From Terriglobus roseus (GTDB lineage: Bacteria > Acidobacteriota > Terriglobia > Terriglobales > Acidobacteriaceae), in contig NZ_LT629690.1 of NCBI RefSeq assembly GCF_900102185.1, positions 558,001-622,000 on the forward strand: DNA of 64,000 nt, read 5' to 3'. The notes below the pieces were generated by a model. It was not told the DNA's origin. It saw only the letters and a program-made list of their open reading frames with translations, and did not search any database. The translations under genes and the position numbers were made by a program. Positions 17,710 through 26,296 of the stretch are shown here, in pieces; within the stretch, counting starts at the first letter, position 1; the number at the start of each line of letters is the position of its first letter.

Positions 17710-18741
17710 ATGAATTCTCATATTTCTCCCTCCTCGCCGGGTCTTGCTGCAATCCTTTCGCGCTTTCTTTTTGCGTTTCTTCTTACCGGTACCGGGGGAA
17801 TGTTGCCCGCGCAACGGGTGGAGAAGATCCCCGCTGTGGCTCCTGCTGCGGCTACGGTCCAGTGGCAGTCGCTGAGTGCGCAGCATGCCTATGGCTTTCC
17901 TGAGGTGAAGCCGAATAAGAAGGGCACGCTGACGCTGGATGAGGCGGGACTGACCTTTACCGGCAAGACGTTCAACACGACGCTGCCGCGTGAATCCATT
18001 ACGGCGGTGAATGCAGGGAACGATCGTGTGGAGTTGTGGGGAACGGGGGGACGCCTCCTGAGGATGGCCATTCCGCAGGGTGGTGGGTTGGCTGCGGCGG
18101 CTGTGATGCACCACCGGGTGGATATGTTGACGGTGGAGTTCCGTGACACGCATGGAGGGGCGCACTCCGCAGTGTTTTATCTGCCTGCGACTGAGGCAGA
18201 CAAGGCGTTGACGCACTTCACAGTGACACCTGTTACTGACACGACAACGGCAGTGCGAGGATGCGACCAGAACCCGGTCGATCCGCATAGCGTGCTGGTG
18301 AAGATGCCGGAGTGGAAGAGTTCGGAAGTGCCTGCTGCGTATCGCGCGCTGGTGTATGAGCACATCATTGACCGGATGAAGGCAGTGAAGGATGTCGGCT
18401 CTGTGTATCGCGAGGGTGAGCTGGTACATGGCATGGCCTGCCCGCATTACACCGTTGCGGTGGCGATTGAGGGATACAAGAAGGGCAACCAGGTGGTGCG
18501 TGCGGCAACCGGACCCCTTGGCATGTTTATGAGTCCCACCCAGATGCGTTTCGCTGTGAGTTATAGCGATGCGATGAGTGGTTCCGTGAAGACGGAAGAG
18601 GTCAAGGCGACGGTTCGTTCGGAGTCAGAGAGTACGACGGTTGCAGATATGGCGGCGAAGAAGCTGGCGAAGCAGTATGACCATCTGCTGAAGGAGCAGG
18701 CGAAGGTGGCGACAGCCTCAGCGAGTCCGCATGTCCAGTAG
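17710..18741 (+). CDS. Exported protein of unknown function
   Basis: A 343-residue protein with a signal-like N-terminus (ILSRFLFAFLLTGTGGMLP) and no family I recognise. The mature part contains an early beta-rich domain (about 60-150, LDEAGLTFTGKTFNTTLPRE) that resembles a PH-like or sandwich fold, and a C-terminal region ending in Lys/Ala-rich helix. A near-palindromic TetR-type site lies just before the start, and a TetR gene follows, so it is probably the regulator's target. No clear ribosome-binding site is seen before the ATG. Role unknown. Confidence 0.75.
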   Translation: MNSHISPSSPGLAAILSRFLFAFLLTGTGGMLPAQRVEKIPAVAPAAATVQWQSLSAQHAYGFPEVKPNKKGTLTLDEAGLTFTGKTFNTTLPRESITAVNAGNDRVELWGTGGRLLRMAIPQGGGLAAAAVMHHRVDMLTVEFRDTHGGAHSAVFYLPATEADKALTHFTVTPVTDTTTAVRGCDQNPVDPHSVLVKMPEWKSSEVPAAYRALVYEHIIDRMKAVKDVGSVYREGELVHGMACPHYTVAVAIEGYKKGNQVVRAATGPLGMFMSPTQMRFAVSYSDAMSGSVKTEEVKATVRSESESTTVADMAAKKLAKQYDHLLKEQAKVATASASPHVQ

Positions 18742-18823
18742 TGTGATGGAGCTTCCTGCGAGTGTGTGGGAGCTGGAACGGGACAGGTCGCTGACGTCAT
18801 CCACTAGGATGGAATGCGACCTG

Positions 18824-19447
18824 ATGATAGCCAAGAAGCCGAATCGCCACGAACAGAAGACCCGCGAAACGCGCGAGCAGTTGCTGCTGGCCGCTGAAAC
18901 GGTGTTTGTGCGCGATGGCTATGAGAAGGCCGACCTGCTGGAGATTGCCAAGCTGGCAGGTCGGACGAAGGGCGCGATCTATGCGCAGTTCAAGAGCAAG
19001 GAAGAGGTATTCCTTGCTCTGGTAGAGAAGCATGCACTGCAGCGTCGGGCATTGATGCGGGAGCGCCTGGCTGAGTCCTCCACGGTGGAGGGCAATCTGG
19101 CTGCGCTGCGTGCGTACTATGTTGGCCTGGCGGAAGATGATGTGTTCGGCATGCTGATGCTGGAGTTTCGGCTGTATACGATTCGTCATCCGGATGTGCG
19201 GGAACGGTTGGCTGAACTGTACAAGTCCCTTGTTCCGGCGAACGAGGAAGAGGTGTATACCGCGCTGCTGGGACCTGCTGTTAAAGGCAGCGATGGGATT
19301 TCGCGTGCGACCGCAATCCATACCGCGTTCATGATGCAGTATGCGCTACAGGTACAGATGAAATTTGAGCCTGAGGTGTTTCAGTCGACGTCGCCGAAGG
19401 TGATTGCGGGACGGATCTTCGATTCGCTGTTTGCGCTGCCTAAGTAA
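18824..19447 (+). CDS. TetR-family transcriptional regulator
   Basis: A 207-residue repressor. The N-terminal DNA-binding helix-turn-helix is clear (TREQLLLAAETVFVRDGYEK then ADLLEIAKLAGRTKGAIYAQ and FKSKEEVFLALVEKH). The C-terminal ligand-binding helices do not reveal the effector. The frame extends to an ATG at 18731, but the start at 18824 (or 18809) gives the usual short arm before the first helix. The palindrome at 17681-17698 upstream of the neighbouring exported gene is a likely operator. It may also influence the DUF3500-HupE operon that follows, although no second copy of the site was found there. Confidence 0.9.
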   Translation: MIAKKPNRHEQKTRETREQLLLAAETVFVRDGYEKADLLEIAKLAGRTKGAIYAQFKSKEEVFLALVEKHALQRRALMRERLAESSTVEGNLAALRAYYVGLAEDDVFGMLMLEFRLYTIRHPDVRERLAELYKSLVPANEEEVYTALLGPAVKGSDGISRATAIHTAFMMQYALQVQMKFEPEVFQSTSPKVIAGRIFDSLFALPK

Positions 19448-19539
19448 GGCATCCAATCAAGAGGCGATGTCTAAGTAAGGCTTATCAAAACTAGATGTCG
19501 ATACCTATAGTGAAACTCTTCCACTAAGAGGTCGTCATT

Positions 19540-20859
19540 ATGTTTACAGGTTTGTCGTTGATTCACGTGCGCACCCTGTGTAGCAGGAGAATGATGAGAC
19601 GACTGATTGTGCTGGGCTCCGCAGTTGCACTTACGTTTGCACCGCTGTACCTGGGAACCATTCGGGTGCAGGGGAAGACGATCGAGAAACCATCTGCTGA
19701 CGGCCAGACGGTTGCCGTGGTGAAGGCTACATCTGACTTTCTGGTTTCGCTAAGCGCGGATCAGCGGCAGAAGGTGCAGTTTGCTTTCACTCCGCAGCCG
19801 CTGGGCAGCAAGGCTCCGTTTCACAGAACTGCCGATGGTGGCGTGGCACCGGGTGCACCCGCAGGTGGACAACAAGGAACTGCAGGTGGGCCTGGTCGCG
19901 GTCCGGGCGGCGGCCCAGGGGGACCCGGGCGTGGGCCGGGTGGGCCCGGTGGTGGACCAGGTGGCGGAGTTGGTATGGGACCTCCGGGTGGATTCATCGG
20001 CGAACAATATGGGCAGGCCGTTTGGTCGAACTATCCGGTGAGTGATGTGTTGCGACCGGGGCTTCGACTTGGAACGTTGACGGCACCTCAGCGCGCCGCT
20101 GCTATGCATCTGTTGCAGACGGTGCTTAGTCCCATGGGTTATCAGAAAGTGCTGGATGTCATGGGCTCCGATCAAGCTTTGACGGATGCTGGTACAAACT
20201 TTGCTTCGGGAGAGGCGGTTTACACCATCGGCATCTTTGGCGAGCCAAGCGTGACTAAGCCATGGATGCTGGAGTTTGGTGGGCACCATCTGGGATTGAA
20301 TATTGTGATCGCGGGTGCAGGCGGAACCATGACACCAACGCTGACCGGCGCGCAGCCATCGGTGTACAAGCGCGGCGATAAGGTTGTGCGTGTGCTGGCG
20401 CAGGAGAACGACACGGCGTTTGTGTTGCTGGATACCTTGACTGCGACACAGAAGAAGCAGGCCATTCTGAACTATGAGGTGAATGACCTGGTGCTTGGGC
20501 CGGGGATGGCGGGCAAGCAGATTCAGCCTGAGGGGTTGAAGGCTTCCGAGTTGAATGCGCAGCAGCGCGTGTTGCTGCTGCATGTGATTGCGCAGTGGGC
20601 TGGCATTGTGAATGACGCGTATGCGAAGGTTCGCATGGCGGAGATTGAAGCGGACTTAAACGAAACATACTTTGCATGGAGCGGGCCCACCACGCACGAG
20701 GTGGGTAAGAATGGCAGCTCGTATTACCGCATACAAGGCCCGCGGTTGGTGATTGAGTTTTCGCCGCAAGGCGTGGGTGGTGATCCCACGATGCACGTTC
20801 ACACGATTTATCGCGATCCCACCAACGACTATGGTGTGAAGCTTACGGGGGCGAAATGA
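19540..20859 (+). CDS. DUF3500 family exported protein
   Basis: A 439-residue DUF3500 protein with an N-terminal signal or anchor (RRLIVLGSAVALTFAPLYLG). A low-complexity Gly/Pro linker at about residues 105-150 splits the domain, which has the segments PWMLEFGGHHLGLNIVIAG, LTATQKKQAILNYEVNDLVLGPG and VHTIYRDPTNDYG. The conserved His and Trp residues suggest a bound metal or cofactor, but this is inference. AGAGGT before 19540 supports this start; a second ATG at 19591 is possible. Its stop overlaps the start of a paralogue by four bases. Confidence 0.85.
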   Translation: MFTGLSLIHVRTLCSRRMMRRLIVLGSAVALTFAPLYLGTIRVQGKTIEKPSADGQTVAVVKATSDFLVSLSADQRQKVQFAFTPQPLGSKAPFHRTADGGVAPGAPAGGQQGTAGGPGRGPGGGPGGPGRGPGGPGGGPGGGVGMGPPGGFIGEQYGQAVWSNYPVSDVLRPGLRLGTLTAPQRAAAMHLLQTVLSPMGYQKVLDVMGSDQALTDAGTNFASGEAVYTIGIFGEPSVTKPWMLEFGGHHLGLNIVIAGAGGTMTPTLTGAQPSVYKRGDKVVRVLAQENDTAFVLLDTLTATQKKQAILNYEVNDLVLGPGMAGKQIQPEGLKASELNAQQRVLLLHVIAQWAGIVNDAYAKVRMAEIEADLNETYFAWSGPTTHEVGKNGSSYYRIQGPRLVIEFSPQGVGGDPTMHVHTIYRDPTNDYGVKLTGAK

Positions 20860-21986
20860 AGCGACTCTTTGTTCTTGCGACTGCAGCAGCGCTATCGCTT
20901 AGTTCATTTGTTTATGCGCAGGCGAATCGTTCCACCGAAGCCGTGGTGCAAGCTGCTGATAGTTTTCTCGCCACGCTGACTGCGGATCAAAAGCAGAAGG
21001 TGGTGTATGCGTTTGACGATGCAGCGCAGCGGGCGCGGTGGTCGAACTTTCCAACGGGTGTGGTTGCGCGCGGTGGCATAAATCTGAAGTCGATGAGTGC
21101 TGCGCAACAGCAGGCTGCGATGAAGCTGATGAGCACCGTGCTAAGTCCCATGGGCATGGAGAAGGTGAACGAGATCCGCCAGGCGGATGATGATTTCAAG
21201 GCCAATGGATCGAAGCGTGGGCCGGGTGGTGGCGGGCGTCCGCAGGGGCCTCCTCCGGGTGGGCAGGGGGGGCCTCCGCCACAGTTTGGTGGTGGCCGTG
21301 GTCCCGGTGGGCCGGGTGGTCGTCCTCCGAGTGGCGATCTGTTTGGTAGTGATCTCTATTTCATCTCGTTCCTGGGGAAGCCTTCTCTTACGCAGCCGTG
21401 GATGTTGCAGTTCGGTGGTCATCACCTGGCGTTGAACATCACGATTGCCGGCAGCAGAGGTGTGTTGACGCCAACGCTGACGGGCGCGCAACCGGCGATG
21501 TTTACGCTGAACGGAAAGACGATTCGTCCTGTGGGGCGTGAAAGCGATAAGGCGCTGGCGTTGTTGCAGGCGTTGGATGATTCGCAGCGCAAGCAGGCGG
21601 TGTTGAGTTATCAGGTGGCGGATCTTGTGCTGGGGCCGGGGCAGGATGGGAAGAAGATTGCGCCGGAGGGGCTGAAGGCGTCGAGCATGAATGCGCAGCA
21701 GCAGGCGATGTTGCTGGATGTGGTTGCGGAGTGGTCCGGCATTCTGACAGAGCCGTATGCCGCCGCGCGCATGGCGCAGATGAAGGCGGACCTGAAGGAC
21801 ACGTACTTTGCGTGGAGTGGAGCTACGGATGGGAAGGCTGGGACGAACATTACGGCGTACTACCGCATCCAGGGGCCGCACCTTGTGATTGAGTATGCTC
21901 CGCAGAGTGACGAGCCCGGCAATCATGTCCACACTATGTATCGCGATCCAACCAATGACTATGGAAGTGCGCTGCTGAAGCCATGA
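20856..21986 (+). CDS. DUF3500 family exported protein, second copy
   Basis: A 376-residue paralogue of the preceding gene, with a clean signal peptide (KRLFVLATAAALSLSSFVYAQ). It repeats the same landmarks: LTADQKQKVVYAFDD, PWMLQFGGHHLALNITIAGS, LDDSQRKQAVLSYQVADLVL, YFAWSGAT and VHTMYRDPTNDYGSAL, with its own Gly/Pro-rich linker (about 115-150). ATGA overlaps join it to the gene before and the HupE-like gene after, so all three are one translationally coupled operon. Function of the family is not established. Confidence 0.88.
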   Translation: MKRLFVLATAAALSLSSFVYAQANRSTEAVVQAADSFLATLTADQKQKVVYAFDDAAQRARWSNFPTGVVARGGINLKSMSAAQQQAAMKLMSTVLSPMGMEKVNEIRQADDDFKANGSKRGPGGGGRPQGPPPGGQGGPPPQFGGGRGPGGPGGRPPSGDLFGSDLYFISFLGKPSLTQPWMLQFGGHHLALNITIAGSRGVLTPTLTGAQPAMFTLNGKTIRPVGRESDKALALLQALDDSQRKQAVLSYQVADLVLGPGQDGKKIAPEGLKASSMNAQQQAMLLDVVAEWSGILTEPYAAARMAQMKADLKDTYFAWSGATDGKAGTNITAYYRIQGPHLVIEYAPQSDEPGNHVHTMYRDPTNDYGSALLKP

Positions 21987-23308
21987 AGTGGAAGCTGGCG
22001 GCAGTAATCGTTATGTGCATGCTGCTGTGTGGGAATACAGCGTGGGCACATCGGATCGATGAGTATCTGCAGGCGACGATCCTGTCGGTGGAAGCGAACC
22101 GTGTGCATGCATCGATGCGGTTGATTCCTGGTGTGCTAGTTGCGCCTGCTGTGATTGCCGCTATCGACAGCGATCACGATGGCGCGTTCTCTGAGGCTGA
22201 GAAGCGCGCTTATGCAGAGCGTGTTGTGCGGGACCTTTCCATCACGGTGAATGGCAAGGCCGCGCATCCGGAACTGGATGCTTGGACGTTGCCGGAAGCG
22301 ACGCAACTGCGTGATGGTCTGGGTGAAATCCATATCGAATATCACGTCGATGTTCCGTCGAGCACAGGTGCGAATCGCAGCCTGGTGATTGCTAATCATC
22401 ACTTGAATGATGCTTCGGTTTACCTGGTGAATGTGGAAGTGCCGCAGGATCGTGCGCTTCGCGTTGTGGATCAGAAACGAAATGCGAAGCAGTCAGTTTA
22501 TGAGCTTGATTATGAGCAGGTGGGTGGTGGGGATACGCCTGCGGGGGCTCGGCGTGGGATGCGCGCATGGTGGGATGGCGTGCAGGTGGCGAGTCTGTTC
22601 CGGCTTGGGATGCGGCACATTGCGGAGGGTACGGATCACCTGCTGTTTCTGCTGGTGTTGCTATTGCCTTCGCCGCTGCTGGCTGTGGATGGACGATGGG
22701 CGGCGACGGGTGGAGTTCGGCATAGTCTGCTTCACATCGTTGGCATTGTTACCGCGTTTACTGTGGGACATTCGCTTACGTTGACGCTGGCGGCGATGAA
22801 CGTTGTCCATGTGGCGAGTCGTCCGGTGGAGGTATTGATCGCAGTGTCCATCCTGCTGTCTGCGATCCATGCTCTGCGGCCCATCTTTCCCGGACGTGAG
22901 GCATGGATTGCCGCCTTCTTCGGGCTGATTCATGGTCTGGCGTTCGCGTCGACGCTGGATCGGTTGGGTCTCTCACGCTGGGATCGCGTTGCAGGGATAC
23001 TGTCATTCAACCTGGGCATTGAAACAATGCAAATGCTTGTTGTGGCTCTCGTTTTACCTTCATTGCTGCTTCTCAGTCGAACGCGCGCTTACTTCGTCTT
23101 TCGGATAGTGGGCGCAGGGTTTGCCTGCGCAGCATCCTGCATGTGGATTGCGGAACGCCTGTGGCGAGTGCAAACGCCCGTTGATTCGGTTGTAAATGTC
23201 ATCGCAAGGCACGGCCAATTCTGCGCAGTTGCTCTGTTTGCCGTGAGCCTGATCTGCTTTGCACTCGCGAATCGTGACTCATCAGGAACGATTCGTCAGT
23301 CCGGATAA
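21983..23308 (+). CDS. HupE/UreJ-like membrane protein
   Basis: A 441-residue inner-membrane protein. A signal peptide (MKWKLAAVIVMCMLLCGNTA) precedes a periplasmic domain (about 25-190) containing an EF-hand-like loop (DSDHDGAFSEAEKR). The C-terminal half is the HupE/UreJ_2 module with several helices and the motif HIAEGTDHLLFLLVLLLPSP, then HIVGIVTAFTVGHSLTLTLA and GLIHGLAFASTL. Family members are linked to nickel, cobalt or other metal handling; which metal is not clear here. It closes the DUF3500 operon, so the three proteins probably act on one substrate at the envelope. Confidence 0.88.
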   Translation: MKWKLAAVIVMCMLLCGNTAWAHRIDEYLQATILSVEANRVHASMRLIPGVLVAPAVIAAIDSDHDGAFSEAEKRAYAERVVRDLSITVNGKAAHPELDAWTLPEATQLRDGLGEIHIEYHVDVPSSTGANRSLVIANHHLNDASVYLVNVEVPQDRALRVVDQKRNAKQSVYELDYEQVGGGDTPAGARRGMRAWWDGVQVASLFRLGMRHIAEGTDHLLFLLVLLLPSPLLAVDGRWAATGGVRHSLLHIVGIVTAFTVGHSLTLTLAAMNVVHVASRPVEVLIAVSILLSAIHALRPIFPGREAWIAAFFGLIHGLAFASTLDRLGLSRWDRVAGILSFNLGIETMQMLVVALVLPSLLLLSRTRAYFVFRIVGAGFACAASCMWIAERLWRVQTPVDSVVNVIARHGQFCAVALFAVSLICFALANRDSSGTIRQSG

Positions 23309-23346
23309 GTCGGCTTATCGGAATCGATCTGACACTAGTCTGCTCC

Positions 23347-23594
23347 ATGAGCGACATCGATGGATTCATTGATGCAATTGATTTCATGCGCTTAAAAGAA
23401 GGAAGGCATCTGTTGCTTTGGCATCTGGGATTGCGGTCGAAGTGGACGAGGACCAGGACCAGATGTCGTTTCTCGGCCCCGCTGCAGTAGCGCTTGTAAT
23501 GGCGCTAAAGGCCGAGGGTATACCCGCAGATTCGCATAGGACGCCTAAGGGTATTTGGAGCAACAGAATCCACATAATCATTGGCACGAGATAG
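23347..23594 (+). pseudogene. Possible frameshifted small gene
   Basis: An ATG at 23347 opens MSDIDGFIDAIDFMRLKE, after which a +1 shift near 23400 would continue into SVALASGIAVEVDEDQDQMS, then FLGPAAVALVMALKAEGIP and end IHIIIGTR. Both halves look protein-like while the unshifted frames do not. No family is recognised. It lies just outside the left end of the integrated element and could have been damaged independently. A sequencing or assembly error is also possible. Confidence 0.3.
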
Positions 23595-23791
23595 GGAGGC
23601 AGCGTTCTGTTGCGGTGATTCATTCCTCGCATCGTTCTGGACGTGGAATGCTTACCACCGGCAGGAGTCAAGAGGAGATAAAGACGGCCGCCGTCGGCAA
23701 GACGGGTGTTCTTCGACGGAAGCATTTTGTTGGGTATTGTGCTGTGTCCGGCGACTGTATTGGATTTGCATGGAACAACCGTGAACGGGTT

Positions 23792-23813
23792 GATGGCGGA
23801 GAGGGAGGGATTC
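23792..23813. repeat. attL, left attachment-site repeat
   Basis: 22 bases identical to 45380-45401. They reproduce the 3' end of tRNA-Ser (CCA end, acceptor arm and part of the T arm), the usual crossover core of tRNA-targeting integrases. Confidence 0.92.
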
Positions 23814-23871
23814 TCACGCTAGAGGCACTAAAAGCTTGATTTACATGAGAATATGATTTCGCTTTACCGCG

Positions 23872-23889
23872 TTGTACGGCGATTGTACG
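23872..23889. promoter_or_regulatory. Paired TTGTACG sites before the integrase
   Basis: TTGTACG occurs at 23872-23878 and 23883-23889, followed by a GAAGAGGAGAA ribosome-binding region. The same heptamer pair plus a near-identical GAAGAGGAGAA follows at 45233-45280 near attR. The arrangement near both ends suggests integrase arm-type sites. Confidence 0.45.
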
Positions 23890-23914
23890 ATTATTGAAGA
23901 GGAGAAAATCGTAC

Positions 23915-25093
23915 ATGGCCAATAGGACAGTGAAGCTTTACAGGAATTGCAAGACCCCGGAGGGATGGAAACGATATCCCGCCGTGATGTCTGCCAATGG
24001 CAAAGTGAAGCCCGATACAGTCCTAGTTAAGGGTGTCGAAGTGGTCTACCCTACTGGACGGTATGAGTTGCGATCCTATGCAGGGACTCGAACCGTCTGG
24101 ACTCCAGTAGATGGCAATGCAACTGTGGCACTGGCAGAACAGAAGACGGCGCAAAAGAAAGCCGCTGCAAAAGCTGTGGCAAAGAATGCCGGTGTCGCAG
24201 TCGTCGAAGATTCATCCCGCAAGGTGCTTAAAACGTGGGCCGATAAATGGGTGAATGCTGCACTGGATCGTGGATCGCTGGAAGCTGCTGAACTGTACCG
24301 TAGAACCGCCGATGCATTCCTGCTTGTGTGCAGCAAAACCTATGCCGACGACCTGACCCATGATGATGTATTGGCATTCCAACGTTCCATGCGTTCACAG
24401 GGCTATGCGGACAGAACGATTGCGAATCGTCACAGTCACATTCGAACATTCTTCATCTACATGGACTTGGACAAGCGTATTGCTGGCGCAAATCCACGAT
24501 ATGAGAACAAATTGCCGGAAGTTTATGAACCCGGTGAACTGAAGAAGTTCTTCAAATCTCTGACCGTTCCCAAGGATGAGTTGCTGTTCGACATTCTGCT
24601 GACAACTGGCCTGAGAGAACAAGAAGCATCACACCTTGAATGGACGGATATCCATTGGTCTAGAGGAACCCTGAAAGTCCAATCCAAGCCCAAATGGGGA
24701 TATCGAATCAAGGATGCAGAAGAACGAGAGATGCCACTTTCCGATGATCTTCTGAAGAGACTGAAGTCAATGAAAGATGGAAACAACCTGATATTTGGTT
24801 TAAAGGGTGACGTTCCTGATGGTCATTTATTGCGGAAATTGAAGAAGCTCGTTCGGGATGCGCGTCTCAACTGTGGCAAGTGCGACTCATGCGAGAAGCA
24901 CAATGAATGTGAGAACTGGTTCCTGCACAAGTTCCGTGCGACCTACATCACAACACTGTTGAGGAATGGTCTGGACTTGCGCACTGTGATGACACTATCG
25001 GGCCATTCTGACCTCGAAAGCGTTATGCGCTACCTCCGTCCTGCTGAAGGTGTGGCCGTCAAGAATGCCGTGAACTCGATTAAATGGCGATAG
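23915..25093 (+). CDS. int: Tyrosine recombinase (phage integrase) with cysteine cluster
   Basis: A 392-residue integrase that should insert and excise the element at tRNA-Ser. The N-terminal part (about 1-100) is basic and includes an Ala/Lys-rich coil. A core-binding domain follows (LKTWADKWVNAALDRG, RTIANRHSHIRTFF). The catalytic domain shows Arg in TTGLREQEASHLEW, HKFRATYITTLLRNGLDLR and GHSDLESVMRYLRP with the nucleophilic Tyr. A CGKCDSCEKHNEC cluster just before the HxxR box looks like a zinc-binding insertion. The ATG at 23915 is chosen, with GGAG ten bases upstream. It lies next to attL. Confidence 0.93.
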   Translation: MANRTVKLYRNCKTPEGWKRYPAVMSANGKVKPDTVLVKGVEVVYPTGRYELRSYAGTRTVWTPVDGNATVALAEQKTAQKKAAAKAVAKNAGVAVVEDSSRKVLKTWADKWVNAALDRGSLEAAELYRRTADAFLLVCSKTYADDLTHDDVLAFQRSMRSQGYADRTIANRHSHIRTFFIYMDLDKRIAGANPRYENKLPEVYEPGELKKFFKSLTVPKDELLFDILLTTGLREQEASHLEWTDIHWSRGTLKVQSKPKWGYRIKDAEEREMPLSDDLLKRLKSMKDGNNLIFGLKGDVPDGHLLRKLKKLVRDARLNCGKCDSCEKHNECENWFLHKFRATYITTLLRNGLDLRTVMTLSGHSDLESVMRYLRPAEGVAVKNAVNSIKWR

Positions 25094-25103
25094 AATTCGA
25101 ATT

Positions 25104-25340
25104 ATGAACACCAATGAGATTCTTTCAGCCATTGACGGAGAGATTGCCAAGCTTCAAGAGGTTCGTTCCCTTCTTACCGGCTATTCCGATCCCACAGGAA
25201 CTCCCAAGCGTGGGAGAGGCAGACCAAAGAAGACTGTATCGGCCCATCCCGTTAAGCGTGTATTGAGTGAAGATGCGAAGGCACGCATCGCGGCTGCACA
25301 GAAGAAGCGGTGGGCAGCACAGAAGAAGGCCACGAAGTAA
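25104..25340 (+). CDS. Small basic protein with AT-hook-like motif
   Basis: A 78-residue protein. The N-terminal third is a helix (NEILSAIDGEIAKLQEVRSL), followed by KRGRGRPKK, which matches an AT-hook minor-groove binding core, and a Lys/Ala-rich tail (ARIAAAQKKRWAAQKKA). It probably binds DNA. It lies ten bases after the integrase and may assist recombination or act as a nucleoid-like protein; both are inference. Confidence 0.65.
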   Translation: MNTNEILSAIDGEIAKLQEVRSLLTGYSDPTGTPKRGRGRPKKTVSAHPVKRVLSEDAKARIAAAQKKRWAAQKKATK

Positions 25341-25382
25341 ACATGTTTCCTCAGGAGCTAGAAACTTCGCAACAAGTCCACA

Positions 25383-25739
25383 TCAGAATGTCGATGGTAT
25401 GCCTTTCGCGCCAAAGAACACATTAGCGCACCCATTGAGGGTCAGGATTGCAGCAGTCGTTTGACCGGGATTTATTCCCAAGGCGTTATGGTCATAGGGC
25501 TTTCCGTCATCAATTCCTGCCGAGGCACCATAGTGGATATCAACCTTGACGCCATGGCGGTTAGTCATCTCGAATCGCCAATCGCACGTGCCGTCACTGA
25601 ATCGAGTCTCAAGCCTGTATCTGTATTGGACGAATACGTCTCCTGCGCTGTTTCGCCAATCTGTCCATGGCCCGGGATCAGCAACGAGTGGAGTTGTAAA
25701 GCCAGCAATCAGAACAAGAGCTACAGCCAGTCTCCCCAT
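25383..25739 (-). CDS. Exported protein of unknown function
   Basis: A 118-residue protein with a signal peptide (GRLAVALVLIAGFTTPLVA, cleavage before DPGPW). The mature part holds two Cys residues (GTCDWRFEM and LNGCANVFF) that could form a disulfide. No family recognised. Convergent with the AT-hook gene, inside the integrated element, so it is cargo. Confidence 0.65.
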   Translation of the reverse strand: MGRLAVALVLIAGFTTPLVADPGPWTDWRNSAGDVFVQYRYRLETRFSDGTCDWRFEMTNRHGVKVDIHYGASAGIDDGKPYDHNALGINPGQTTAAILTLNGCANVFFGAKGIPSTF

Positions 25740-25742
25740 CAC

Positions 25743-26296
25743 ACCCTCACAAAGAACTAATAAATTAGGGGAGGACTGAAATTATCAACTCAACCTATCT
25801 TCACGTCCAGAGAAATTATCTGATTGCGCCGAGAGCCTGCGTTTCGCAACTTTCGTATGAAATGCATCTGGCAATCTTTGAGAAACGTGAAATCCCTCCT
25901 CGCTGAAACCGCCTCAGCATACTGATCCTCATAATGCGTTGACAGTTCACGCGATTCAGAACTCTACTGACGCCTCACGTGAGTGGTCACTTCGCCACAA
26001 TGCGAGACGCTGTAAGAACTAACAGCATTATTGCGACGCATGTCCTCATAGGATGTCGGCTAAGTTCCTCTGCGGAGAGATGCGTGCGCGGAAATTGTCG
26101 AAAGCCAACCGAAAAGACAACTTCTTCCTTTACATCCGGATCGATCCTCCCGCAAAGAGGGCTCGGAAATGTAAAGAGGACTTCGGCTTCGTCAGGACTG
26201 CATTCTGAACGCACGTCCTAGCCTCTTCCACACAAATAGGAGCCACGCTACTTCGAACATAGACACAGCCCCCCGGAAGGGTCTCAGGAGTATGCA
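25743..26296. other. Intergenic stretch before the lipoprotein gene
   Basis: About 550 bases. Overlapping frames at 25979-26221 (plus) and 25987-26214 (minus) have no supporting motif or ribosome-binding site, so neither is called. The promoter of the lipoprotein gene should lie in its right half; a clear ribosome-binding site (CAGGAG) is at 26286-26291. Confidence 0.45.

Noticed and set aside
17548-18447. 299-codon minus-strand frame over the exported-protein gene
   Set aside because: Antisense shadow rich in Arg and His, no ribosome-binding site; the plus strand has a signal peptide and operator.
25979-26221. Overlapping plus and minus frames of about 75-80 codons
   Set aside because: Mutually antisense, neither supported by start signals or motifs.
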